Origin: Homoserinimonas sp044769865
GTDB lineage: Bacteria > Actinomycetota > Actinomycetes > Actinomycetales > Microbacteriaceae
Direction: 5' to 3'
NCBI RefSeq assembly: GCF_044769865.1
Contig: NZ_JBIZWA010000001.1
Span: 248,001 to 312,000 of the forward strand
Length of the DNA: 64,000 bases
Shown here in pieces: positions 8,414-16,078 of this stretch (positions within the stretch are counted from its first letter, which is position 1; every line of letters starts with the position of its first letter). The notes beneath the pieces were generated by a model, which searched no databases, was not told the origin of the DNA, and saw only the letters and a list, made by a program, of their open reading frames with translations. A program made the position numbers and the translations under genes.

Positions 8414-8767
8414 TCAGGAGCGCAGCGCCGCTTCGACCCAGTCGAGCGCAGCCTTCTCGTCGACGCCGAGCCGGCGCACATCGGCCGCGAACTGTCGTGC
8501 GAGTTCCTGCACCCGGCGCTCCGAGGCATCCCCCGTCGCGGCGACGAAGGTGCCGGCGCGGCCGCGCGTCTCGATGATGCCGTCTGCCTCGAGCTCGCGA
8601 TAGGCGCGCGCGACCGTGTTGGCCGCGACCCCGAGGTCGGCAGCGAGGCCGCGAACCGTCGGCAGCTTCGCACCCGAGGGGAGACGCCCGCTCTTGACCT
8701 GCTCGATGACCTGCCCCCGCAACTGTTCGAAGGGCGGGGTGGACGAGGTGGGGTCGATGCGGAACAC
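8414..8767 (-). CDS. small GntR-family regulator (YtrA-like)
   Basis: A 117-residue DNA-binding protein. Residues about 8-75 form the GntR winged helix (PPFEQLRGQVIEQVKSGRL, LPTVRGLAADLGVAANTVAR, YRELEADGIIETRGRAG), followed by a short helical tail typical of the YtrA subfamily, which lacks a large effector domain. The GTG at 8767 is chosen because homology starts at VFRIDPTSSTPPFEQ; an upstream extension would overlap the DUF3039 gene. It begins five bases after the DUF3039 stop, so it is the second gene of that transcript. YtrA-type regulators often control ABC exporters, and one lies just upstream on the same strand, but a link is only inferred. Confidence 0.85.
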   Translation of the reverse strand: MFRIDPTSSTPPFEQLRGQVIEQVKSGRLPSGAKLPTVRGLAADLGVAANTVARAYRELEADGIIETRGRAGTFVAATGDASERRVQELARQFAADVRRLGVDEKAALDWVEAALRS

Positions 8768-8772
8768 GGTGG

Positions 8773-9033
8773 CTACTTCTTCATCGACTCGTAGATTTCC
8801 TTGCACACGGGGCACACGGGGAACTTCTGGGGATCGCGCCCTGGCGTCCACACCTTGCCGCACAGGGCGATGACGGGCCGACCCGTGAGGGCCGACTTCA
8901 TGATCTTGTCCTTGTTGACGTAGTGGGAGTAGCGCTCGTGATCGCCGTCTTCCACCTGCTCCTGGTTGAGGAGTTCTTCAAGCTCGCGGTCGAGGGTGTC
9001 GGTGCCGCCGCCGGTGTGCTCTGTGTCGCTCAT
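8773..9033 (-). CDS. DUF3039 family protein
   Basis: A conserved actinobacterial protein of unknown function, 86 residues. It has an acidic N-terminus, then RYSHYVNKDKIMKSAL, GRPVIALCGKVW and a terminal CPVCKEIYE. The three cysteines suggest metal binding. ATG 9033 lies seven bases after the box TACCAT, giving a leaderless mRNA. The last codon is five bases upstream of the GntR start. No function can be assigned. Confidence 0.85.
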   Translation of the reverse strand: MSDTEHTGGGTDTLDRELEELLNQEQVEDGDHERYSHYVNKDKIMKSALTGRPVIALCGKVWTPGRDPQKFPVCPVCKEIYESMKK

Positions 9034-9040
9034 GGCATCA

Positions 9041-9046
9041 ATGGTA
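9041..9046 (-). promoter_or_regulatory. -10 box for the DUF3039 gene
   Basis: TACCAT on the minus strand, seven bases before the ATG; the fit suggests a leaderless transcript covering DUF3039 and the GntR gene. Confidence 0.5.
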
Positions 9047-9092
9047 GGCGTTCCGAGCCGCCTCAGCGCCGACAAGATCAGGCCACCGTCAC

Positions 9093-10664
9093 TCAGTTGC
9101 GGAGCGTGAAGGCGAGCAACTCGGGTGCCTGCCGCGAGAAGGTCCGTGCCCCGATCGCAAAGCCGAGCACGAGCACGAGAAGCCCGACGCCCGCACCGGC
9201 GGCGAGCGAAAGCATGCCCCAGTTCCCTCCCTCAGCGAGCTCCAGTGCGGCAAGGCCGAGAGCGGGCAGGGCACACAGCACGATGAGGAAGAAGGACACC
9301 GCCTGTCCCGCTGCGCTGCCGGAGGACTGCGGTTGCGCGAAGGGGCTGCCGCCCGGCCTCACGGCGGCGTAGGGCATCCGCACAGAGGTGACGCTCGAGA
9401 TCCCGATCCCGCCGAGCAGCAGGGCGAGGCAGACGCCGAGCATGGACGGGAAGACAGTCCAGTCGCCGTAGAGCAGCACCGAGATGGGTGCGAGCACCGC
9501 GATGACGACAAGCCCGAGACCCAACACCGGCAGCGCCCGGCCGACCCGGTCGGCCCATCCACTCACGTTGGAGGCGACATGGAGCCAGAGCGCGGAACTG
9601 TCGTAGGCGAGGTCGTTGTGCAGCAGCCAACCGAGGAACAGGCAGGCGACCGGCAGCGGGACGAGCGCGAGGTTCTGCCACCACACGCCGACGACGAGGA
9701 AGGGGATGACGACGATGAGCGAGACGACCGGGATGACCGCGAGGGCGAGCTTGTAGCGGCCGTCCCGCGCCCAGTAGGTGAGGCTGCGGGCGGCGATGAC
9801 GCCAGCTTCGCTCCTGGGAAGCAGGTCGAACCAGCCGAGGCCCCTGCCACCCCACTCGGCCGACAGGTCGGCGGATGCCCGCGAGCGGAGCATGACGATC
9901 ACGAGCGCGTGCCAGAGCAGCCACAGCGCTGCCACGAAGAGCGCGGCGAGCGCGAGCTTGAGCCACGCCCCACCCATGTCACCTTCTGCGGCGAGCGCGG
10001 GCGCAGCCCAGGCCTGGCCGAGCGGCGAGGCCCCGAGCCCGACTGCGGCTCCGCCGAGTCGCTCGACGATCGACGCTTCTCTCATGCCCAGCACGAGGGC
10101 CAGCACAAAGGGCAGGCACGCCAGCAGGGCGAAGACGCCGAGGATGCCCGCGAGCTCGCGCAACCGGCGGGTCGAGAACACGAGAGCGGCGAATGACCGC
10201 ATGAGCCGAGCGCCGAGCACGCCCGTCACCACTATGAGCACGGAGGCGAGGAAGGCGACGAAGCCGACCCCGGGATGCTGGGACCACGCGACGAAGTAGG
10301 CGCCGGCCGTGACGATGAGCAGCACGGAGGGCACACTCAGCAGGGCGCTCAGCGCGAGCCCGCGCGCAACCACGAGGGGCTCGAGCCCGAGGGGACCGAA
10401 TACGCGCGGGTCTGCCACATCGTCGGATGATGCGACCGCGGGAACGATAAAGAAGCCGAGGGTGACGAGCGACCCGACGATGACGCCGGCCGCCGCGGCA
10501 TCCCGTGCGGGGAAGACGCTCGGGTCGAAGAAGGATTCGATGACATACCCCGTGAGGGCGATGCCGAGACCGAGCAGGAGAGCGAGGCCGAACAGCTGCT
10601 CGGGCCTGCGTCGCAGGGCGTGCGCCAGTTGCGTGAGTCTCAGACGGAGAAAGAGCGCAACCAC
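9093..10664 (-). CDS. ABC-2-type membrane protein, exporter permease
   Basis: An integral membrane protein of 523 residues with about twelve hydrophobic segments (for example LFGLALLLGLGIALTGYVI, VGFVAFLASVLIVVTGVLGA and the C-terminal AAGAGVGLLVLVLGFAIGA) and no soluble domain. It starts with GTG at 10664 inside the last 25 bases of the upstream ATPase gene, behind a GGAGG site, so the two are translationally coupled and form one exporter. The family resembles actinobacterial ABC permeases of unknown substrate. Export of a peptide, lipid or drug is possible; nothing in the sequence fixes it. Confidence 0.8.
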   Translation of the reverse strand: MVALFLRLRLTQLAHALRRRPEQLFGLALLLGLGIALTGYVIESFFDPSVFPARDAAAAGVIVGSLVTLGFFIVPAVASSDDVADPRVFGPLGLEPLVVARGLALSALLSVPSVLLIVTAGAYFVAWSQHPGVGFVAFLASVLIVVTGVLGARLMRSFAALVFSTRRLRELAGILGVFALLACLPFVLALVLGMREASIVERLGGAAVGLGASPLGQAWAAPALAAEGDMGGAWLKLALAALFVAALWLLWHALVIVMLRSRASADLSAEWGGRGLGWFDLLPRSEAGVIAARSLTYWARDGRYKLALAVIPVVSLIVVIPFLVVGVWWQNLALVPLPVACLFLGWLLHNDLAYDSSALWLHVASNVSGWADRVGRALPVLGLGLVVIAVLAPISVLLYGDWTVFPSMLGVCLALLLGGIGISSVTSVRMPYAAVRPGGSPFAQPQSSGSAAGQAVSFFLIVLCALPALGLAALELAEGGNWGMLSLAAGAGVGLLVLVLGFAIGARTFSRQAPELLAFTLRN

Positions 10665-11674
10665 TCCATGTCCTCCCCCGGCTGCAGTTCGCCGATGAGC
10701 CTGACGAAGCGCTCCTCCAGGGTCGTGTCACCCCGCACGCTCTCGGTCGTTCCGCTTGTGAGTACGCGTCCCTCCGCAACGACCGCGATCGAGTCACACA
10801 CGCTTTCGACGAGGTCCATGCTGTGACTCGAGAGCACCACTGTGCCACCCGCATCCGCATAGCGGCGCAGGATGCCGAGCACGGTCGCGACCGAGACGGC
10901 GTCGACCGACTCGAAGGGTTCGTCGAGGATGAGCAGGCGCGGCGAGTGGATGAGCGCGGCGGCGAGCGCCACTTTGCGCGTCATGCCCGCCGAGTAGTCG
11001 GTCACGAGGCGATCCTGGGCGTCCTCGAGGTCGAAGGCCCTGATGAGTTCCTCTGTGCGCGACAGCACGGTCGCCCGATCGAGGCCGCGCAGCATGCCGG
11101 AGTAGTAGAGGAGCTGGCGCCCCGTGAGGCGGTCGAAGAGCAGCAGGCGGTCGGGCAGGATGCCCATGTCGCGCTTCGCTGCCGCCGGCTCGACCCAGAC
11201 GTCCCGGCCGCCGACGAGCACGTTGCCCTGGTCGGGACGCAGGACGCCCGTGACGATCGACAGGGTCGTCGTCTTGCCCGCACCATTCGGGCCGACGATG
11301 CCGAAGATCTGCCCGGCGCGCACCTCGAGGTCGACGCCGTCGACCGCGACGGTGGAACCGAATCGCTTGACGAGGCCGGAGACCTCGAGCACGACGGGGG
11401 CATCCGCGTAGGGGTCGGGCACGCTGGCCTTCGGTGCTGCGGCGGGGACAGCGGATGTCGCCACCGCCGCCTCGACGTCAGGCTCAACGACCTCGTCGAT
11501 TGCGTCAGGCGCGCCTGGCTCGAGCTCGTCGACGATCGACTCCTCGGATTCAACCTCGGGAGTCACCACGGCGGGACGCTGCGCCGTGCCGAGCCGGTCG
11601 ATGAGCTGGTCGAAGCGGGTGAGGGCCTGCTCGATCGAGAAGGGCGTCGTCTCGGCTGCAGGGTCCTTTGTCAC
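10640..11674 (-). CDS. ABC transporter ATP-binding protein
   Basis: ATPase partner of the adjacent permease, 344 residues. The first 90 or so residues are an Ala/Pro/Glu-rich low-complexity extension. Then comes a full ATPase: Walker A GPNGAGKTTT, signature YSAGMTRK (a variant of LSGGQ), Walker B LLILDEPFESVD and H-loop VVLSSHSMD. The LVKRFGSTVAVDGV start resembles multidrug or antibiotic-resistance exporters (CcmA/NatA group). GTG 11674 is six bases after TACGGT (leaderless). The acidic N-terminal extension is unusual and may be regulatory. Confidence 0.88.
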   Translation of the reverse strand: MTKDPAAETTPFSIEQALTRFDQLIDRLGTAQRPAVVTPEVESEESIVDELEPGAPDAIDEVVEPDVEAAVATSAVPAAAPKASVPDPYADAPVVLEVSGLVKRFGSTVAVDGVDLEVRAGQIFGIVGPNGAGKTTTLSIVTGVLRPDQGNVLVGGRDVWVEPAAAKRDMGILPDRLLLFDRLTGRQLLYYSGMLRGLDRATVLSRTEELIRAFDLEDAQDRLVTDYSAGMTRKVALAAALIHSPRLLILDEPFESVDAVSVATVLGILRRYADAGGTVVLSSHSMDLVESVCDSIAVVAEGRVLTSGTTESVRGDTTLEERFVRLIGELQPGEDMEWLRSFSV

Positions 11675-11680
11675 CGCTCA

Positions 11681-11686
11681 ACCGTA
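11681..11686 (-). promoter_or_regulatory. -10 box of the ABC exporter operon
   Basis: TACGGT on the minus strand, six bases before the GTG of the ATPase gene; probable leaderless promoter. Confidence 0.5.
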
Positions 11687-11935
11687 CCAACCTGTAGGCC
11701 GTCACAGGAGGGCCAGGTCGCGTTTGGGTCACGAATTGACGACAGTGCGCTGGGAACCCCTTCTTCTGGGCACACTTCTCGCTACCGTAGAGACCAGCAC
11801 AACGAGGTGTCCTAATTTCTGCTGCGCCGTAAACAGCACGTGAATATGCCGCCGTCACTCGGCGAGCGATCAGCGTCCTGTCAGGGCTTCCCCAAAGCGC
11901 AGCCCTACACTGCACTCTTCACTAAGGAGCAACTC

Positions 11936-12631
11936 GTGAGCACCCAGATCGTCATCCTCGCCGCTGGAATGGGCAGCCGGCTCGGCCGCAGCCTGCCCAA
12001 GTCGCTGACCGAGCTGAGCGACGGCCGCACGATCATGCAGCAGCAGTTCGACAACATCCACCACGCATTCGGCCGCAACGCCAAGGTGAGCATCGTCGTC
12101 GGCTACAAGCTCGAGCACATCATCGAAGCGTTCCCCGAGGCATCCTTCGTCTACAACGAGCAGTACGACGTCACCAACACCTCGAAGAGCCTCATGCGCG
12201 CCCTCCGCGCCTCGACGCCCGGCGGCGTGCTCTGGATGAACGGCGACGTCGTCTTCGACCCCGAGGCTCTCGAGCGCGCTGCCAAGCTCGTCGCCCGCGA
12301 CCAGTCGTTCGTGACCGTCAACACGGCCAAGGTCTCCGACGAGGAGGTCAAGTACACGACCGACATCCACGGATACATCCGTGAGCTGTCGAAGACCGTC
12401 AAGGGCGGGCTCGGCGAGGCCGTCGGCATCAACTACATCTCGCGCGATGACAAGGCGGTGCTCCTGCGCCAGCTCGCCCGCGTCGGCGACCAGGACTACT
12501 TCGAGCGCGGCATCGAGCTCGCGATCGAGCAGGACGGCCTGAAGGTCGAACCGCTCGACATCTCGGACCTCTACGCCGTCGAGGTCGACTTCGCCGAAGA
12601 CCTCGAGCGCGCGAACCTTCTCTTCCGCTGA
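11936..12631 (+). CDS. sugar-phosphate/phosphocholine-type nucleotidyltransferase
   Basis: An NTP transferase of 231 residues that should activate a phosphorylated sugar or polyol with CTP or another NTP. It has the fold-defining LAAGMGSRLGRSLPKSLTEL at the N-terminus, IVVGYKLEHI, and the metal-site MNGDVVFDPEAL. It is closest in pattern to LicC-like (phosphocholine cytidylyltransferase) and related enzymes. The GTG at 11936 is taken because AAGGAG lies seven bases upstream and the domain starts at once. It stands directly upstream of a TagGH-type exporter and near CDP-alcohol and CDP-glycerol-type transferases, so a CDP-activated precursor of an envelope polymer is the likely product (inference). 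Confidence 0.8.
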   Translation: MSTQIVILAAGMGSRLGRSLPKSLTELSDGRTIMQQQFDNIHHAFGRNAKVSIVVGYKLEHIIEAFPEASFVYNEQYDVTNTSKSLMRALRASTPGGVLWMNGDVVFDPEALERAAKLVARDQSFVTVNTAKVSDEEVKYTTDIHGYIRELSKTVKGGLGEAVGINYISRDDKAVLLRQLARVGDQDYFERGIELAIEQDGLKVEPLDISDLYAVEVDFAEDLERANLLFR

Positions 12632-12678
12632 CCCACGCCGTCAAGGCTGGATGCACGAGTCGCACGGGCGCGACCCAA

Positions 12679-12684
12679 TACGAT
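12679..12684 (+). promoter_or_regulatory. -10 box of the tagGH-like operon
   Basis: TACGAT, then six bases, then the GTG at 12691; probable leaderless promoter independent of the upstream nucleotidyltransferase gene. Confidence 0.5.
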
Positions 12685-12690
12685 AGCCGG

Positions 12691-13491
12691 GTGCCCGTAA
12701 GCCACTCCCCGCGACCCCAGTGGTCGCCGTTTGAGCGCTACCGGCGTTCCCTGTGGCTCCTGACGGTGCGCGACCTGCGCGTGCGGTACTCGACATCAGC
12801 TCTCGGATACGTGTGGTCGATCCTCGACCCGCTCGTGATGGCATCCATCTACTGGTTCGTCTTCACGCAGGTCTTCGACCGGCCGGTAGGCGAGCAGCCC
12901 TACATCGTCTTCCTGCTCGTTGCCCTCCTGCCCTGGATGTGGTTCAACGGCGCCATCTCCGACAGCACGCGGGCGTTCATCCGTGAGGCGAAGCTCGTGC
13001 GTTCCACGAAGCTCCCCCGCACGATCTGGGTCAACCGCATCGTGCTGTCGAAGGGCATCGAGTTCATCGCGAGCATCCCCGTGCTCGCGGTATTCGCGAT
13101 CTTCTCGCCGGGGGCCGAGTTGCACTGGCAGGTCGTGTTCTTCCCTCTCGCGGTGCTGCTGCAGGGGATGCTCGTGATCGGCATCGGGCTGATCGTCGCG
13201 CCGCTTGTCGTGTTCTTCCGCGACCTGGAGCGTGCCACCAAGCTCGCCCTGCGCTTCCTCTTCTATGCCTCCCCGATCATCTACGGCATCACTGACCTGC
13301 CCGAGAACCTGCAGTTCTGGGCATCCTTCAATCCGCTCGCAGGAATCTTCTCGCTCTATCGCGGCGCTTTCTTCCCCGACCAGCTCGCGTGGGACACGAT
13401 CGGCATCGGCGCAGCCATGAGCGTCGTCTTCCTCCTGATCGGTCTGCTCGTGTTCCGCCGCTCCGAGCGCGCCGTGCTGAAGGAGATCTGA
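12691..13491 (+). CDS. ABC-2 polysaccharide/polyol-phosphate exporter permease (TagG/Wzm-like)
   Basis: Membrane half of an ABC exporter for cell-surface polymers, 266 residues with six predicted membrane segments. Typical family features: LWLLTVRDLRVRYSTSALGY at the N-terminus, WSILDPLVMASIYWFVFTQV, LLPWMWFNGAI and the re-entrant-type FYASPIIYGITDLP. Its stop shares one base with the ATG of the ATPase gene, and AAGGAG in its last codons serves that gene. Context with glycosyl- and polyol-phosphate transferases supports a teichoic-acid-like or glycan cargo; the substrate is not visible. Confidence 0.9.
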   Translation: MPVSHSPRPQWSPFERYRRSLWLLTVRDLRVRYSTSALGYVWSILDPLVMASIYWFVFTQVFDRPVGEQPYIVFLLVALLPWMWFNGAISDSTRAFIREAKLVRSTKLPRTIWVNRIVLSKGIEFIASIPVLAVFAIFSPGAELHWQVVFFPLAVLLQGMLVIGIGLIVAPLVVFFRDLERATKLALRFLFYASPIIYGITDLPENLQFWASFNPLAGIFSLYRGAFFPDQLAWDTIGIGAAMSVVFLLIGLLVFRRSERAVLKEI

Positions 13492-14246
13492 TGATGGCAT
13501 CCGTCGCTGCTCAGGGTCCCGTGATCGAGGTCGCCGGTGCGGGCATCCGATTCAAGCGCAATCGGCGCGCCCGCCGCAGCTTCAAGGACCTCTTCGCGGG
13601 GCGCAAGCGCCGCAGCCGGCCCGACGAGTTCTGGGCGCTGCGCGACGTCGACTTCACGGTCATGGCCGGTGAGGCGATCGGCGTTGTCGGGCGAAACGGC
13701 CAGGGCAAGTCGACACTGCTCAAGCTCGTCGCAGAGGTCATCTTGCCCGACGAGGGCCGCGTCGCCGTGCATGGTGGCGTCGCCCCACTCATCGAGATCA
13801 CGGGCGGGTTCGTCGACGACCTCACGGTGCGCGACAACGTCTTCCTCACGGCGGGACTGCACGGGATGTCTCGTGCCGAGATCGAGGAACGCTTCGACGA
13901 GATCATCGACTTCGCCGAGATCGGCGACTTTCTTGACACCCCCTACAAGCACCTCTCGAGCGGCATGCGGGTGCGCATCGCCTTCGCGGTCGTCACGCGT
14001 CTCGAAGAACCGATCCTCCTCGTCGATGAGGTGCTCGCGGTGGGCGACAAGGCCTTCCGGGAGAAGTGCTACCGCCGCATCGAGGAACTGCTCGAGGGCG
14101 GCCGCACCCTCTTCTTCGTCTCGCACAACGAACGCGACCTCAAGCGCTTCTGCACCCGCGGGCTCTACCTCGACAAGGGCAAGCTCGTCATGGATGCGCC
14201 GATCGCCGAGGTGTTGCAGCGCTACAACGCCGACTACAACGCCTGA
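13491..14246 (+). CDS. ABC polysaccharide exporter ATPase (TagH/Wzt-like)
   Basis: ATPase of the polymer exporter, 251 residues. Walker A GRNGQGKSTLL, family feature APLIEITGGFVDDLTVRDNV, signature HLSSGMRVR, Walker B ILLVDEVLAVGD and switch FFVSHNERD. It has no C-terminal carbohydrate-binding domain, unlike the long Wzt proteins that read chain ends. The ATG at 13491 (a second in-frame ATG follows at 13494) has AAGGAG five bases upstream. A hairpin at 14247-14282 follows. With the preceding permease it should move an undecaprenyl-linked polymer across the membrane. Confidence 0.9.
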   Translation: MMASVAAQGPVIEVAGAGIRFKRNRRARRSFKDLFAGRKRRSRPDEFWALRDVDFTVMAGEAIGVVGRNGQGKSTLLKLVAEVILPDEGRVAVHGGVAPLIEITGGFVDDLTVRDNVFLTAGLHGMSRAEIEERFDEIIDFAEIGDFLDTPYKHLSSGMRVRIAFAVVTRLEEPILLVDEVLAVGDKAFREKCYRRIEELLEGGRTLFFVSHNERDLKRFCTRGLYLDKGKLVMDAPIAEVLQRYNADYNA

Positions 14247-14282
14247 GCCCCGACCGCAGCAAGAAAACGCTGGTCTCGGGGC
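14247..14282 (+). terminator. hairpin after the tagGH-like genes
   Basis: GCCCCGA (14247-14253) pairs with TCGGGGC (14276-14282), and the stem continues inward through CC/GG and AGC/GCT around an AAGAAAAC loop. There is no clear T-run, so it is a weak or intrinsic-like terminator. Confidence 0.45.
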
Positions 14283-14344
14283 GGCCGCTTCGGTAATGTG
14301 GGCGGCCCGGCTCCGCCTGCCGGCATCTCGCAAGGACTCCCCTC

Positions 14345-16078
14345 TTGGCACTCCTCTCCCTCGTGCTGCGCACGATCAAGCCGTATACGCGATGGGTCAT
14401 CGCGGTCTTCGTGCTGCAACTCGTCTCCACCATCGCGGCGCTGTACCTGCCGAGCCTCAACGCAAGCATCATCGACCGCGGCATCGCGCAGGGTGATCTC
14501 GACTTCATCTGGTCGACCGGGGTGACGATGCTGGGCGTCTGCCTCGTGCAGGTCGCGACGGCCATCACGGCGGTGTACTTCGGCGCCCGCACGTCGATGG
14601 CGGTCGGCCGTGACATCCGTCGTTCGATCTATCGCAAGGTCGATTCGCTGAGCGCCCTCGAGCTGGGGCGCTTCGGCACGGCCACGCTCATCACCCGCGG
14701 CACGAACGACGTGCAGCAGGTGCAGATGCTCGTGCTCATGACGCTCAACTTCATGGTGTCGACGCCCATCATGTGCATCGGCGGCATCATCATGGCGCTG
14801 CGTGAAGACGTGGGGCTGTCGTGGCTGGTCTGGGTGTCGGTGCCCGTGCTCTTCGTCGTCGTCGGCATCCTCGTGTTCCTCCTCATGCCGCTCTTCCGAC
14901 AGATGCAGGACCGCATCGACGGCATCAACGGGGTGCTGCGCGAGCAGATCATCGGCATCCGGGTCGTGCGGGCATTCGTGCGTGAACCCTTCGAGGCCGA
15001 GCGCTACCAGCGTGCGAACGAGGCGCTCACCAGGGTGTCGGTCAAGGTCGGCAACCTCTTCGTGCTCATGTTCCCGGCGATCATGATGATCCTGCACCTC
15101 GCGACGGCGGCCGTGCTCTGGTTCGGCGGGCAGCGCGTGGATGCGGGTGAGATGGAGGTCGGCTCGCTCACGGCGTTCCTGCAGTACCTGCTTCAGATTC
15201 TCATCGCCGTCATGATGGGCGTCTTCATGGTCATGATGGTGCCGCGCGCGGTCGTATGCGCCGAGCGCATCGACGAGGTGCTGGAGACCGAAAGCAGCCA
15301 GGCACTGCCGCAGGGCGCGACACACGAGACGCCGCGCGATGGACGCGTCGAGTTCCGGGCTGTGACCTTCGGCTACCCGGGCGCCGAGCGCCCGGTGCTC
15401 GACGAGCTGAGCTTCGAGGCGATGCCCGGCCAGACGACCGCGATCGTGGGCTCGACGGGCTCGGGCAAGACCTCCCTCGTGCACCTCATCCCCCGCCTCT
15501 ACGACCCGCAGCAGGGCTCCGTGACGATCGACGGCGTGCCCGTCTCGAAGCTCACGCGCGCCCAGCTCGCGAGCGTCGTCGCCCTCGTGCCGCAGAAGCC
15601 CTACCTGTTCTCGGGCACGATCGCCTCCAACCTGCGCTTCGGCAACGCGGATGCCACGGACGACGAGCTCTGGGAGGCGCTTCGCATCGCGCAGGCGGAG
15701 GACTTCGTGCGCGCGATGCCCGAAGGGCTGAACGAACACGTCGCGCAGGGCGGCACGAGTGTCTCGGGTGGACAGCGGCAGCGGCTCAGCATCGCGCGGG
15801 CGCTCGTCGCCAAACCGGCCGTCTATCTCTTCGACGACTCCTTCTCGGCACTCGACGTGACGACCGACGCCCGCCTGCGCGCCGCCCTCGGCGACGCCAT
15901 CAGCGGCGCGACCGTCATCATCGTCGCCCAGCGCATCTCCACGATCCGCGAGGCCGACCAGATCATCGTGCTCGACGGCGGCCGCATCGTCGCCCGCGGC
16001 ACGCACGACGAGCTGCTCGAGACCGACCCGACGTACCAGGAGATCGTCGAGTCGCAGTTGAGTGCGGAGGTGGCGTGA
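14345..16078 (+). CDS. ABC exporter half-transporter, degenerate-site subunit
   Basis: A fused membrane-ATPase protein of 577 residues: six membrane helices (about 1-320) and an ATPase domain. Walker A VGSTGSGKTSLV and signature SVSGGQRQRLS are normal, but Walker B reads YLFDDSFSALD, with Asp in place of the catalytic Glu. That substitution marks the degenerate-site subunit of heterodimeric exporters (TM287/288, BmrCD, LmrCD types). The start is TTG at 14345 behind AAGGA; the protein begins LALLSLVLRTIKPYTR. Its stop overlaps the next ATG. Cargo may be a drug, lipid or peptide; position inside the envelope cluster suggests but does not prove a lipid-linked substrate. Confidence 0.88.
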   Translation: MALLSLVLRTIKPYTRWVIAVFVLQLVSTIAALYLPSLNASIIDRGIAQGDLDFIWSTGVTMLGVCLVQVATAITAVYFGARTSMAVGRDIRRSIYRKVDSLSALELGRFGTATLITRGTNDVQQVQMLVLMTLNFMVSTPIMCIGGIIMALREDVGLSWLVWVSVPVLFVVVGILVFLLMPLFRQMQDRIDGINGVLREQIIGIRVVRAFVREPFEAERYQRANEALTRVSVKVGNLFVLMFPAIMMILHLATAAVLWFGGQRVDAGEMEVGSLTAFLQYLLQILIAVMMGVFMVMMVPRAVVCAERIDEVLETESSQALPQGATHETPRDGRVEFRAVTFGYPGAERPVLDELSFEAMPGQTTAIVGSTGSGKTSLVHLIPRLYDPQQGSVTIDGVPVSKLTRAQLASVVALVPQKPYLFSGTIASNLRFGNADATDDELWEALRIAQAEDFVRAMPEGLNEHVAQGGTSVSGGQRQRLSIARALVAKPAVYLFDDSFSALDVTTDARLRAALGDAISGATVIIVAQRISTIREADQIIVLDGGRIVARGTHDELLETDPTYQEIVESQLSAEVA